From an uncultured Erythrobacter sp. (lineage in GTDB: Bacteria > Pseudomonadota > Alphaproteobacteria > Sphingomonadales > Sphingomonadaceae): a stretch of DNA of 64,000 nt. The notes under the pieces were generated by a model. That model was not told the DNA's origin and ran no database searches. It saw only the letters and a list, made by a program, of their open reading frames with translations. How positions within the stretch are numbered: position 1 is the first letter of the stretch; each line of letters starts with the position of its first letter. The position numbers were made by a program, and so were the translations under genes. Shown here one piece after another: positions 39,032 to 48,665 of the stretch. The stretch lies in contig CANMTU010000002.1 of assembly GCA_947501005.1 (NCBI GenBank), forward strand, positions 1 through 64,000, given 5' to 3'.

Positions 39032-39612
39032 TCGCCGGGCGTCCGCACGAGCAGATCGAGCCGGTAGAACTCCTCGCGCCGCGCCTTGGCCACCTGCCAG
39101 GGCGCGGCGTCGAGAAACAGTTTGACCGCGGCATCACCATCGATGGGCAGATCGTTGAGGCCGATCCAATTGACCAGCAGACACAGCCCGTTCCCGGTCA
39201 AGCTTTCATGGGCAAACTGCGAGACCTGGCGAATTTCCCCGACGCTGAGAAAATAGAGAACTTCTGACAGGATCACCGCGTCGAACTGCCCCGCTGGCCA
39301 ATAATCGGGCACTTCGGCCACAACGAACTCGACACTGTCGCACCGAGGTAGCCTCCTAGCCGCCAGATCGATCGCCTTTGTCGAGACATCCAGTGCCACT
39401 ATCGAACTGGCAAGTTCCGCCAGGCGTTCGGTCAGCGCCCCTCCTGCGCATCCCACTTCCAGCATGCGTGCAAAGCGCCGCTTGCCCAGTGCGGCGAGCA
39501 CAGCCTCCCGCTTGCCGCGTTCATAGTCGCTGGTGTCGATGTCCCAGGGGTCGGGGTTTTCGGCGAACAACTGGTCGAAGCGTGCCTGCCGCTCGCTGGG
39601 TGCCTCAGTCAC
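39028..39612 (-). CDS. SAM-dependent methyltransferase (NodS-like)
   Basis: MLEVGCAGGALTERLAELASSIVALDVSTKAID; FDAVILSEVLYFL. Confidence 0.88.
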   Translation of the reverse strand: MTEAPSERQARFDQLFAENPDPWDIDTSDYERGKREAVLAALGKRRFARMLEVGCAGGALTERLAELASSIVALDVSTKAIDLAARRLPRCDSVEFVVAEVPDYWPAGQFDAVILSEVLYFLSVGEIRQVSQFAHESLTGNGLCLLVNWIGLNDLPIDGDAAVKLFLDAAPWQVAKARREEFYRLDLLVRTPGD

Positions 39613-40327
39613 GGTGGAATATCTCCGGATGCGCGGCGAAATGCGCCAGCAGCGGTGCGGGCATCATAAAGGCCTCCGAGTCGTCGATGAGGTCGGTGAA
39701 TTGCGACCGGTAGGCCGAAAGCGCAAGCCGCTTGCGCTCTGCCAGCGAAGGCGCTTCAAACAGGCGAAGCTCGGTCTCGGGCAGCCGTCGTTCGCCAAAG
39801 CGCCCCCAGATCGGCGCGCTCCACAGCGGTGCCCGGTAATGCTGTGCCAGATCGCGCGCGATCGCATGCGCGGTGATGTGATCGCAATGTGGATCGAGAT
39901 AGGAGGTGGTCCAGATCGCCTGCGGATCGATGATGTCTGCAAAGGCGAACAGCGCCTCCTGACCCGCGTCGGTGAGATCGCCCTGGCGACTTTGCCCGTC
40001 GAGCAGTCCAAGCGCATGAACTGCGGCCGGACGCCGCGGGGCGAGGCTCGATAGCGCTTCCTCCAGCTCGGCGCGGCGCATTGCAACCAGCTTGGCGCGA
40101 TCGCAGCCGGGGTGCGAACCCTCGCCATTGGTCACCAGCACCACCCCGATCGTTCGCCCCGCATCGGCCGCTGCGGCCAGAGCCTGACCGCAACCAAGCG
40201 TCTCGTCGTCGGGATGCGGCATCACCAGCAGTAGCCCGCCGGGCGGCGACAGCTCGTCCAGTTGGATCGCGGTCGCGCCTTCCGCAGCGCGAAGCACGCT
40301 GCCTTGCGCGACGACAGGAACGCTCAC
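39605..40327 (-). CDS. PIG-L family deacetylase
   Basis: LLLVMPHPDDETLGCGQALAAAADAGRTIGVVLVTNGEGSHPG; SYLDPHCDHITAHAIA. Confidence 0.93.
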   Translation of the reverse strand: MSVPVVAQGSVLRAAEGATAIQLDELSPPGGLLLVMPHPDDETLGCGQALAAAADAGRTIGVVLVTNGEGSHPGCDRAKLVAMRRAELEEALSSLAPRRPAAVHALGLLDGQSRQGDLTDAGQEALFAFADIIDPQAIWTTSYLDPHCDHITAHAIARDLAQHYRAPLWSAPIWGRFGERRLPETELRLFEAPSLAERKRLALSAYRSQFTDLIDDSEAFMMPAPLLAHFAAHPEIFHRD

Positions 40328-41469
40328 AGATCTTCTGCCCGCAACCCGCGCCCGGCCAGAGCCCGCGCGGTGCGCTGACGCTTGGCATCAGGCTGCGCCT
40401 GGCACAGGAACAGCCCCAGATCGCGGCGGATCCGTTCGATCGCGGTGCCTTCCTCGTGCGCTGCCATCCCCAGCCCGCGCTCGACCAGCGCCAGCACAGT
40501 GCGGCAATTGTCCTCGGTCACCTGCCGCGCCAGTAGCGAGAGGGTGGCGGTGTCGGGCTTCGCATCGCGCGTCTCTACCGCTCTTGCTGCTCGCCACAGC
40601 CACAGCCGCATGGTTTCGAGCGCGATAGCGCCGGTCGCGATACGGTCGAGCTGGTGAGGATCCTCGATCCTGCCGCGCTCCTGCAAGGCTTCGCGGAAAT
40701 GCGCGAACAGCGCCTCGGCACCGCCACAATGCGCAGCGCAATAGCGCCAGATCCCGCCCTGGAAATGCGGCTCGCGGGAATAATCCCCCAGTTCGCCGAG
40801 CACGGCATCGTCTGCAAGTTCGCCCCTGGTAAAATCGTAACGCCCAGATCGCGTGGCGCGCATCCCCGAGACGTTCCAGCCGGAAGGATCGCAGCGCGAA
40901 GGATCGTTGGCCGGGGCGAGTGCCAGCAAGACGCCCTGCTCTCCATTGATCGCCACCACCGCCTGGCGAACGAGGCCGAGGCCCGATGCGAAGCGTTTGG
41001 CGCCCCCCAGCACAATGCCTGCGGGTTGGTTCGAGAGTGTCAGCGGGCTGGCTGGATCGTCCGCACCCCATACGCCGAGCAGCTCGCCTGCATGAACACT
41101 GTGCGCGAGACGCTGCTGCGTGTCCTCCCGGCCATAAAGCGCCACCAGCTTTACCGCGTTCATATGGCCTTCGAACAACCGCGCGACCGAGAGATTGGCC
41201 CGTCCAAGGTCACGCAAGGCTTCGAATGCCCCCGCCACCCCTTCCGGCGAGCAACCCCAGCCCTGTCCGCCGTGCTCTAGCGGGAGGCAGGAGGCAAGCC
41301 ACCCAGCATCGTGGAGCGCCGCGACATCGTGGGAGAGGTCACCACCCATCCGGTCACTGGCGGCCGCGCGGGCGGCAATGGCAGCGAGCATTTCCTTACG
41401 GGGATCAGGCCGGGGCGCTATCATGCAGTGGCCCGGTATGGACGCATCCATGCAGACGTGCTTTGGCAT
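40324..41469 (-). CDS. acyl-CoA dehydrogenase family protein
   Basis: LPLEHGGQGWG; EALRDLGRANLSVARLFEGHMNAVKLVALYG; GGAKRFASGLG; 4-nt overlap with PIG-L gene. Confidence 0.87.
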   Translation of the reverse strand: MPKHVCMDASIPGHCMIAPRPDPRKEMLAAIAARAAASDRMGGDLSHDVAALHDAGWLASCLPLEHGGQGWGCSPEGVAGAFEALRDLGRANLSVARLFEGHMNAVKLVALYGREDTQQRLAHSVHAGELLGVWGADDPASPLTLSNQPAGIVLGGAKRFASGLGLVRQAVVAINGEQGVLLALAPANDPSRCDPSGWNVSGMRATRSGRYDFTRGELADDAVLGELGDYSREPHFQGGIWRYCAAHCGGAEALFAHFREALQERGRIEDPHQLDRIATGAIALETMRLWLWRAARAVETRDAKPDTATLSLLARQVTEDNCRTVLALVERGLGMAAHEEGTAIERIRRDLGLFLCQAQPDAKRQRTARALAGRGLRAEDL

Positions 41470-41560
41470 CGGGGTGCCTGCTCTTCGGCAGCGGACTGGA
41501 GGTGCCCGGTCCGCGAAGAGAATATTGCTCGATTGATGCCGGGTCTTGCCAAACGGTCAG

Positions 41561-42691
41561 TCACGCTCTGACACCCGCTGCGCGAAGCGCACTCGTTGTG
41601 TCATCCAGTGTCTCCTTTCGAGCATTGGACAGGTTGACCATGACCTGGGACATGCGCATCCGGCGATGTTGCAATGCAGGATCGCGCGCTATTGCGTCCT
41701 GGAACTGCGCGTATCTCCCCATGCCGAATTGCAAACCATTCCAGACATCCGCAAGGCGTTGCAGAAGGGCGAGCGGCACCAGCTGCTCATCGCAGTAAGG
41801 ATCGTCGTGCGTGGCACGGTCGCGCAATGCATCGCCCATTCCGCCAGCCGCGCGCCCAAAAAGTCGTCCGGAGGTACTGGCTGTCACGTCGCTCGCTACC
41901 TTGATGGACCAGTCACGGCGACGGGCGAGAATGGCCAGCGCCTTATCCTCGGCAACAGGTGGTATCGGCATACCGCCGATACCACGATAGCGCGCAGTCG
42001 GCAGCGCCAAGCTGGCACCCATCGCGGCGATCTGGAAACTCGGCGCATCCCCGCCGGTCCAACGCTGCCACAGCTGTTCAAGCTCTGCCGAGTAAGCTGC
42101 TTCAACCTTCCCGCAACGCCGAACGGAGTGGGGGAGGCCAGTATATTCTTGCGGGTCGATCGAAACGCTGCCGCACACCAGATCGGTACCATCGCGAATA
42201 TGCCGAAGGTTCGCCGCCGCCCAATTCGGAGCGACAAGGGTGTCGGCATCGGTTGTGAGTAGCGCGCCATCCGGAACGAGTAGCGCCCCGATATCAAGCG
42301 CGATACGCCGTGCGTGCGGTGCATCGGCGACGGCTGGCCGCAGCGAAACCTTGACGAGCAGATAGTTGCATCCCGAAGCCTCGAGCATGCTGGAGGCGAC
42401 CTGCCAAGAACGGTCTGCGCTGTTGTTGATCAGCAGGACAATTGCCCCTACCGCGCCGCTGCGCTCAACCGTATCGATGAGTGACGCCAGAGAAGCGGGC
42501 AGGATATGCTCCTCGTTCCGGGCGGGAACGCAGATAGCGAAATCCACTTTTGCGGGGAGTGACGAGGCAACCGTTCCGACGGCAATCCGGTTCTTAAACG
42601 GCAACCCGGCAACCGCTTCCTCGATGATCGACGAGGTGCGAATGCGTCGGCTGCCGACCCACTTGGTCAAGGGGCCAGCACCCATCATCAT
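41561..42691 (-). CDS. family 2 glycosyltransferase
   Basis: FAICVPARNEEHILPASLASLIDTV; GALLTTDADTLVAPNWAAANLRHI. Confidence 0.88.
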   Translation of the reverse strand: MMMGAGPLTKWVGSRRIRTSSIIEEAVAGLPFKNRIAVGTVASSLPAKVDFAICVPARNEEHILPASLASLIDTVERSGAVGAIVLLINNSADRSWQVASSMLEASGCNYLLVKVSLRPAVADAPHARRIALDIGALLVPDGALLTTDADTLVAPNWAAANLRHIRDGTDLVCGSVSIDPQEYTGLPHSVRRCGKVEAAYSAELEQLWQRWTGGDAPSFQIAAMGASLALPTARYRGIGGMPIPPVAEDKALAILARRRDWSIKVASDVTASTSGRLFGRAAGGMGDALRDRATHDDPYCDEQLVPLALLQRLADVWNGLQFGMGRYAQFQDAIARDPALQHRRMRMSQVMVNLSNARKETLDDTTSALRAAGVRA

Positions 42692-42692
42692 G

Positions 42693-43190
42693 TCAGCCCT
42701 TGGCTTGGAGGTTGACCGATCGTTCCGCCAGATCGGTCATGTTTTCGTCCGCGCCGTAGATATCGGCCGTAATTGTATCAAGCTTGGCGGCGTGGTCATT
42801 CTTGCCGAGCGCTTCGGCAAACGCCTTGGCAGTGCCGAAGCCGCAAATACCGTAATGGCACATGCGTTGATACTGCGACACGATGACGACGTCGCGAACA
42901 TCATCATCGTCGATATCCGCATCGATGACATGCTTCTTCGTCTCTTTGACGAGGCCTTCCATGCCTTTGCAATGCTCTTTCTCGCTCTCGCCGCAATCCT
43001 TCAGCAGCTTCTCCAGGGTCGCGGTATGATCCTTGATACCCTCGGCAGCCTTGCTGAGACGTTCCTTGAGCTTGGGATCGCTCGCTTCGTCGGCCAGTTG
43101 GCTGACCATTTTCGACATCTAATCATTTGCAGACCAGTTGTCCGCCAGTTCTTCCTTGTAGCAATCTTCGAGGTTTTTCGGTGCAGACAC
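42693..43190 (-). pseudogene. DUF892 / YciE-YciF-like ferritin-fold protein split by an in-frame TAG
   Basis: VSAPKNLEDCYKEELADNWSAND*MSKMVSQLADEASDPKLKERLSKAAEGIKDHTATLEKLL; TAG at 43119-43121, immediately followed by ATG in the same frame. Confidence 0.78.
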
Positions 43191-43459
43191 AATAGGCCTC
43201 CTTTTTGATGGCCATGAAAACTCACGGCAGCTTCTGATTGGGTAATCTCTGAGCGGGCCGTTTGGTTTCGAATAATTTAAATCCAAGGAATTAACGGTAT
43301 AGCCGTAACAATCGATATGCTGGGATGTCTTGGTGATTATCGGCAAACGCCGTTGAACAACGGTTCCTGCGGTCACTTATGAGCTGAAATGGTTCGCAAG
43401 GAACATGGTTTTCATCTGGCTCGATGTAACGACCGTTTGCGAGATGCATGCAAACAACG

Positions 43460-44008
43460 TTACGAGCCGCCCGGTCCAACGTCCTTCATCAACTGCGCAT
43501 TGTCCAAAGATGTATCGTCTCGAGGGATGATCGAAAACTTTCCGTCATTTTCAAGGATTACCCAGTTGGCATCGTCGAGGCTCAGGTGCCCCTTCTGCCT
43601 CAAAGCGTTGTAGATTTCGGCTTCGGAGATGCGTTCGGCGCGCATCGCGTCCTTCTGTAGTTCGCCCTTGTGCAACAGCATGCGCGGTTCTGCCTTGATA
43701 AGCTTGGAGAAAACATCGCTGCGCAGCACCAGCCAGGACGTCGCCCACTGAAGCGCGAACATGATTGCAATTCCCAAAGCAGCGTCGGCTATACTGACAT
43801 CTTTAAGCAAGATACCCGAGGCCGCGAGACTCCCCACCGCGACGGTCACCATCCAGTCGAAATTGTTCATCTGACTGGTCGTGCGCTTGCCCGTAACGCG
43901 GGTCATCGCAACGATCAGGATATAGAACACGACCGCGCCGATAGCGACGCTAGTAAGCCGATCGAAGCTGTTGAACCAGGTATCAATATCGCTGCTCGGT
44001 GAAGTCAT
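43460..44008 (-). CDS. DUF421 (YetF-like) membrane protein
   Basis: RVTGKRTTSQMNNFDWMVTVAVGSLAASGIL; ISEAEIYNALRQKGHLSLDDANWVILENDGKFSIIPR. Confidence 0.88.
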   Translation of the reverse strand: MTSPSSDIDTWFNSFDRLTSVAIGAVVFYILIVAMTRVTGKRTTSQMNNFDWMVTVAVGSLAASGILLKDVSIADAALGIAIMFALQWATSWLVLRSDVFSKLIKAEPRMLLHKGELQKDAMRAERISEAEIYNALRQKGHLSLDDANWVILENDGKFSIIPRDDTSLDNAQLMKDVGPGGS

Positions 44009-44215
44009 TTATACGCTCGCAAGGGTTCGGCGGTTGGTCCTCGAATGAATAGCTAAGCACCGACAGGGCAGAGTGCAATCGGCGACACAAGCAGAATGAC
44101 GGCGTTACGCAACCGTTCTCGCATGGTTCTCACCGAAATCCGGGCCAGACCCCGAAATCCCGTCCGGTGCAATGGTATGCGGGGTTGCCAAACACAACAT
44201 TCGGCGTTCGGCAGT

Positions 44216-45175
44216 TCAGGTTTTTTCTTCCCCGAGCGTATCGGCTTTGATGGCATCGCGATTGCCCATCCGCTCGTTCGGTCCGACCGTCGTATCGAGG
44301 CGGGTCTGGTGCTCGATTTCGGAATCGAGTTCTGCACCAAGCAGCACGATGTATGACGACACCCATAACCACATCAGCAATACGATAACGCCGCCGAGCG
44401 CCCCGTAGGTTTCGTTATAGCTACCGAAATTCCGCACGTAGAAGGCAAAGGCGATCGATGCGAGTAACCAAACCGTCACCGCCGCGACCGAACCCAGCGT
44501 GACCCAGCGCCATTCCGGCGCATCGCGCGAGGGACCATATCGGTAGAGCACGGACAACCCGCCAAAAGCGATAAGAGCCAACAACACCCACCGGCCATAG
44601 AATACAACGGTTTGAATGAAGGACGGCAGTCCAAGTCCGTCGGCAAGCAGGGGCAGGACGATCATCAGGCCCATCGCGATAACGAGGACGAGCACCATGA
44701 GAACCGTCAGCACAAGGGCTGTCGCATTGATCCGAAGAAAGCCACGCGTTTCCGCTTCGTCATAGGCGACGTTCATGCCTACCATCAGCGTTTTGACGCC
44801 TTTCGACGCGCCGTAGATCGCGAAGAGAATGCTGCCGAGCGCAGCCCAGCCCAACGTGGTGTTCGCGCCGGCGGCAACCTTGCGGGCTTGGTTCTCCAGT
44901 ATTTCGGCTGCGTTTTGCGGTAGCCCGGCGGCGAAACTTTCGATCTGCTGTTCGACCACCATCGGATCAACGACTAATCCCGCGATCAGGATGATCGCGG
45001 CGATCGCGGGAAAGAGCGCGAGCATGCCGAAGAAGGCGACGCCTGCGGACACGACCGAAACATGGTCGGCTTCGAGCTCGTCCTTCGTTCTCAGAAGGAT
45101 GTCCTTCCAGCCTTTCGCAGGAATGTGCGAAGGTTTCTTTGCCGTGCGCCCACGTGGTTCGTCAGTCGAAGTCAT
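44216..45175 (-). CDS. YihY/BrkB family inner-membrane protein
   Basis: DHVSVVSAGVAFFGMLALFPAIAAI; GGVIVLLMWLWVSSYIVLLGAELDSEIE. Confidence 0.93.
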   Translation of the reverse strand: MTSTDEPRGRTAKKPSHIPAKGWKDILLRTKDELEADHVSVVSAGVAFFGMLALFPAIAAIILIAGLVVDPMVVEQQIESFAAGLPQNAAEILENQARKVAAGANTTLGWAALGSILFAIYGASKGVKTLMVGMNVAYDEAETRGFLRINATALVLTVLMVLVLVIAMGLMIVLPLLADGLGLPSFIQTVVFYGRWVLLALIAFGGLSVLYRYGPSRDAPEWRWVTLGSVAAVTVWLLASIAFAFYVRNFGSYNETYGALGGVIVLLMWLWVSSYIVLLGAELDSEIEHQTRLDTTVGPNERMGNRDAIKADTLGEEKT

Positions 45176-45353
45176 AGATTGCCAATCGAATTATCCTAAG
45201 GTGATCTAACGCGTCAGACCGGCGAACACCGTTTGATGCCGCCGGCATGATTTCAGACAATTGCCCGATGCATCCGGGCTCAATACCCGTGCGCCAGTCC
45301 CGACAGAGATGAAACCTCGATCGGACTGACGCAACTGGCGAGCAGGCAATGCG

Positions 45354-46178
45354 TTACGCCGGCCCTTTTTCTTCCATCTTGCGGTCGGCCTTGGCAACCG
45401 CTTCGTCCTTCTTCGCGCGTGCTTCGCGGCCAACCTCGCGGGCTTTCGCCTTGGCTTGGTCCAGTGTCTTGGCACCTTGGGGGCCCAGCTTTTCGCGCTC
45501 CGTTTGCGACGACGGTATCACCGATCCGGCAATGGCGCCGACGATGGCCGCTGCCAGCCCGCCGACGAGCGGATTGCTGTTATAGGCATCGCGTCCCTTG
45601 TCCATCGTGCGCCGACCACGTTTAGCCAGGTCACTTCGCGTTTGGCGCGCGCTATCGGCAAAGCTGTCCCGTTTTTCGCGCATGCGGTTGGTCGCGTCGT
45701 CGAGCCGCTTGCGATAGGACTTGTCGTCCTCGTCGTGATCGCGTTCGATCATCAGATAGGTTCCGCGATGTTCGTCGCGACGGCGGCGATAGATCGTGTC
45801 GTCTTCGTCGGGCTGCCGCTCGATACGCGACATATGTTCGACATAGCCGCGATGATCGGGATCGTAATCGTACGCGTTGCTCGAAACGCCGTCGCTTCCG
45901 GAATTGGATGTGAACGCCGATGGCTTGGCATCGTAATCGCTGACCAGCCAAATGCCACCGGCAGAGATCAGCGCCATGGCGAGCGGATTGCGGCGGGCAC
46001 CGTCGAGGATGTAGCGCGCGTCGATGCCGTTCTCGTCCGCCTTGTCTAGCAAAGCGTCAAACAGTTTGCGCGGCGACATCTGGTCGCCGATCCGATCGAC
46101 AGTTTCGCTCATGTTTTCCTGTGTGCGGCGGATGTCGGCTTCGATGGCGTCGGGGTCGCGAGTTTGGTTCTGGGTCAT
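45354..46178 (-). CDS. DUF3618-containing protein
   Basis: DPDAIEADIRRTQENMSETVDRIGDQMSPRKL; overlaps next gene by 4 nt. Confidence 0.85.
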   Translation of the reverse strand: MTQNQTRDPDAIEADIRRTQENMSETVDRIGDQMSPRKLFDALLDKADENGIDARYILDGARRNPLAMALISAGGIWLVSDYDAKPSAFTSNSGSDGVSSNAYDYDPDHRGYVEHMSRIERQPDEDDTIYRRRRDEHRGTYLMIERDHDEDDKSYRKRLDDATNRMREKRDSFADSARQTRSDLAKRGRRTMDKGRDAYNSNPLVGGLAAAIVGAIAGSVIPSSQTEREKLGPQGAKTLDQAKAKAREVGREARAKKDEAVAKADRKMEEKGPA

Positions 46179-46621
46179 CGTTTTGCTCCGGAATGGGTAA
46201 GGTCGCCGGTGGCCGCATCAGGCGTGCGTTCGACCGTATCGATCGTGCGCTCCGGCTTGAGATTGGTTGCCTTCATCTTGCTTCGGGCGACGCCATAGAG
46301 GATGGCAGCCAGGATGAGGGTTGCAAGGCCGACCAGCAGGGTAGCCAGATCGCGGTCGTCGATGGCGTCGCCGATCAAATAGGCAATGCCCATCAACGTG
46401 ACACTGAGACCGGCTATGCCGAACACCGCTGCGCCCAGAAGGCTCGCAACCGATTTCTGGATGTCTGCCACGGACGCGCGCATCTCCGCCTGGACGAGAT
46501 TGACCTGCTGCTGCGCCAGACGCGCGCTCTGACTGGTGAGACGGCCAAGCAAATCTACGACATTGTCGTCGGTTCTGCCGGTCGTCGTCGCGCGGTCGGT
46601 TCTGTTGTCGATCTGGCTCAT
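46175..46621 (-). CDS. phage-holin-family (Holin-X-like) membrane protein
   Basis: VVDLLGRLTSQSARLAQQQVNLVQAEMR...LLGAAVFGIAGLSVTLMGIAYLI; two TM segments. Confidence 0.8.
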   Translation of the reverse strand: MSQIDNRTDRATTTGRTDDNVVDLLGRLTSQSARLAQQQVNLVQAEMRASVADIQKSVASLLGAAVFGIAGLSVTLMGIAYLIGDAIDDRDLATLLVGLATLILAAILYGVARSKMKATNLKPERTIDTVERTPDAATGDLTHSGAKR

Positions 46622-47250
46622 CGCGTTTCTCCTGTTGATCGGGAAGACGCAACGCTGGTGCGCGCCTGTGCCACGGTCTTTTCGCGATCACCCAGGCCCG
46701 TCGTCGCGGTGGGAGTGGTCGAGGCGGCGGTAGTGGCCGGAGTGTTCTCGGCTATGCCGGTCGAAGCACCATAGGTTCCGCGTGTCTGGTAAGCGTCGCT
46801 GCGGTCGCTGTCGTTCTGGCCGACATCGTAGTCGTCGTGATATTCGGCGCCGGCACGAAGGAAGCGGGCGGCAGCGAACCCGGCGGCAGCCGATGCAGCG
46901 AGGAAGGCTGACGGATTGTCGCGGGCGATCCGGCGCGTTTCGTTAGCCAGTTCACGCGGAGACTTGTCCTCCAATCGCGATGCCAGCCCGTCCACTTCGC
47001 GTGCCACGCTGCTGAATGCAGAAGCAAGCCAATCGGGTGCCCGGTCGTCGCCCTGCAGTTCGTCGGCGGCGGTTTGCATGGCCGAAAAAGCGGAATGCGC
47101 CGCGCGTCCGACCCGATCCTTTTCTTCGGCAGCCTTCGCTTCGCCCTGTCTGGTCGCCGTTTCCTTGAGGTCGCGGGCGTCGCCCTTGAGATCATCGGCT
47201 ACGTCGAAGTGCTGAGAGCTACTTGTTCGGTTTCGTGGGGTGTCCACCAT
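46618..47250 (-). CDS. hypothetical membrane-associated stress-type protein
   Basis: 210-aa ORF, 4-nt overlap with holin-like gene; NPSAFLAASAAAGFAAARFLRAG segment. Confidence 0.75.
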   Translation of the reverse strand: MVDTPRNRTSSSQHFDVADDLKGDARDLKETATRQGEAKAAEEKDRVGRAAHSAFSAMQTAADELQGDDRAPDWLASAFSSVAREVDGLASRLEDKSPRELANETRRIARDNPSAFLAASAAAGFAAARFLRAGAEYHDDYDVGQNDSDRSDAYQTRGTYGASTGIAENTPATTAASTTPTATTGLGDREKTVAQARTSVASSRSTGETR

Positions 47251-47599
47251 GGTTAATCTCCTAAAAAGATAACACTAGGACGGTATCGCGCTGAGATTGT
47301 TCTGCAACTTGCCCAAGCTCAATCGAATTGCAGCGTCCAAAGTCCGCGCATCTTGCCTTCGGGAAATCTGTACCAAAGAAAGGCCCCATGTTCAGAGATC
47401 GACACGAGCCATAGATAGTCTGATGGAAGGACTGCTTGCGAAAGGGGGCCAGCAGCACCATAGTGACCGCCTTTGGTCGCGCGTGGAATGTCGGCTTTCG
47501 ACGCTGCAGCCACCAGATCCGGACAATCCGTTTCCGGCCCACCACCCGCCAAGCTGCGACCGTTCTCTTTGTGGCCAATCATGGCCGAGGAGAACGAAA

Positions 47600-48232
47600 A
47601 TGGGCTATTCGAGATTTGATCCTGCCATACAGGCGCGTGCAGCGTGGAATGCTGGCAAGACCGTCGGCACAAAGCGACCACTGACACAAAAACAGATTTG
47701 GGCAATCCGCTTCCATCTGGATCGTGAAGGTCGGCTACGGGATAAGGCGCTATTCGACCTAGCAATCGATAGCAAGTTGCGCGGATGCGACTTGGTCAAG
47801 ATCAAGATCGGCGACGTCGTAGCTGGGACCGAAATCCGCACTGGGGCAATTGTCGTCCAGCAGAAGACCAATCGGCCAGTTCAGTTCGAGCTCACAGCCG
47901 ATGTCCGTTCAACCCTGCTTTCCTGGTTAGAACGTCGGGGAGGCTCGACCAGCGAGTACCTCTTTCCAAGCAGGATCGACCACGCCGGACACATGAGCAC
48001 GCGCCAGTATGCGCGTTTGGTGGATGAGTGGGTTACCGCGATTGGCCTACGGAAATCTGAGTACGGGACGCACTCGCTTCGACGGACGAAGGCCGCGGTG
48101 ATCTACCGCGCTACGGGCAACATCCGCGCAATTCAGATACTTCTAGGTCACACCAAGATCGAGAACACCGTTCGCTATCTTGGGGTCGATGTCGAAGACG
48201 CACTACGACTGGCGGAGCGCACGGAAATCTGA
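47600..48232 (+). CDS. small tyrosine-type recombinase copy 2 (intact)
   Basis: MGYSRFDPAIQARAAWNAGKTVGTKRPLTQKQIWAIRFHL...HSLRR...LLGHTKIENTVRYLG. Confidence 0.9.
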   Translation: MGYSRFDPAIQARAAWNAGKTVGTKRPLTQKQIWAIRFHLDREGRLRDKALFDLAIDSKLRGCDLVKIKIGDVVAGTEIRTGAIVVQQKTNRPVQFELTADVRSTLLSWLERRGGSTSEYLFPSRIDHAGHMSTRQYARLVDEWVTAIGLRKSEYGTHSLRRTKAAVIYRATGNIRAIQILLGHTKIENTVRYLGVDVEDALRLAERTEI

Positions 48233-48241
48233 CACCTTCGG

Positions 48242-48267
48242 GCGGTCGACCTCACCTGGTCGACCGC
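48242..48267 (+). terminator. stem-loop downstream of recombinase copy 2
   Basis: perfect 10-bp stem GCGGTCGACC...GGTCGACCGC followed by TTT. Confidence 0.7.
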
Positions 48268-48329
48268 TTTCGGGTTGCGCCTGGAAGGTGCGATTGGCTG
48301 CAGTTGGGGTGGATTCCGGCCAAACGCCT

Positions 48330-48665
48330 TCAGATCGGAGGAAGCCCAGACGGGTATTCGACGTCGCCCTTTCGACGGAGAAAAACGTTCGTGAATCCTG
48401 CAGAACGCATGATCTTCGCCGCGCGCTCAACACACGCTTGATGCTCGCCGACAGCTACCAGATCGATTTGCCTCGATTTGCTTGTGAGCTGCATCATCCA
48501 ATCCGAAAGGCTCCGACTTTTCACAATCATGTCTTGAATTTGAAAGCTGCCTTGTCGTTGATCGGCGTTCACGAACACCGGATAGCCCGGTGGCAAATCA
48601 CGGGAAGCCAATGAGAGGCTCTGTGATGTCGCGCATCCGGAGAGAGAGAGCGAAAAGGATTGCAC
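48330..48665 (-). CDS. putative lipoprotein, start disrupted or ambiguous at a (CT)5 tract
   Basis: GTG-start ORF reads LSLSGCATS; an upstream ATG is 2 nt out of frame across the CT repeat. Confidence 0.5.
   Translation of the reverse strand: MQSFSLSLSGCATSQSLSLASRDLPPGYPVFVNADQRQGSFQIQDMIVKSRSLSDWMMQLTSKSRQIDLVAVGEHQACVERAAKIMRSAGFTNVFLRRKGDVEYPSGLPPI

Noticed and set aside
47250-47310. EcfG-like promoter (GAAC-N16-CGTC) upstream of the DUF3618/holin block
   Set aside because: Imperfect match found by eye; needs a weight-matrix scan before it can be claimed.
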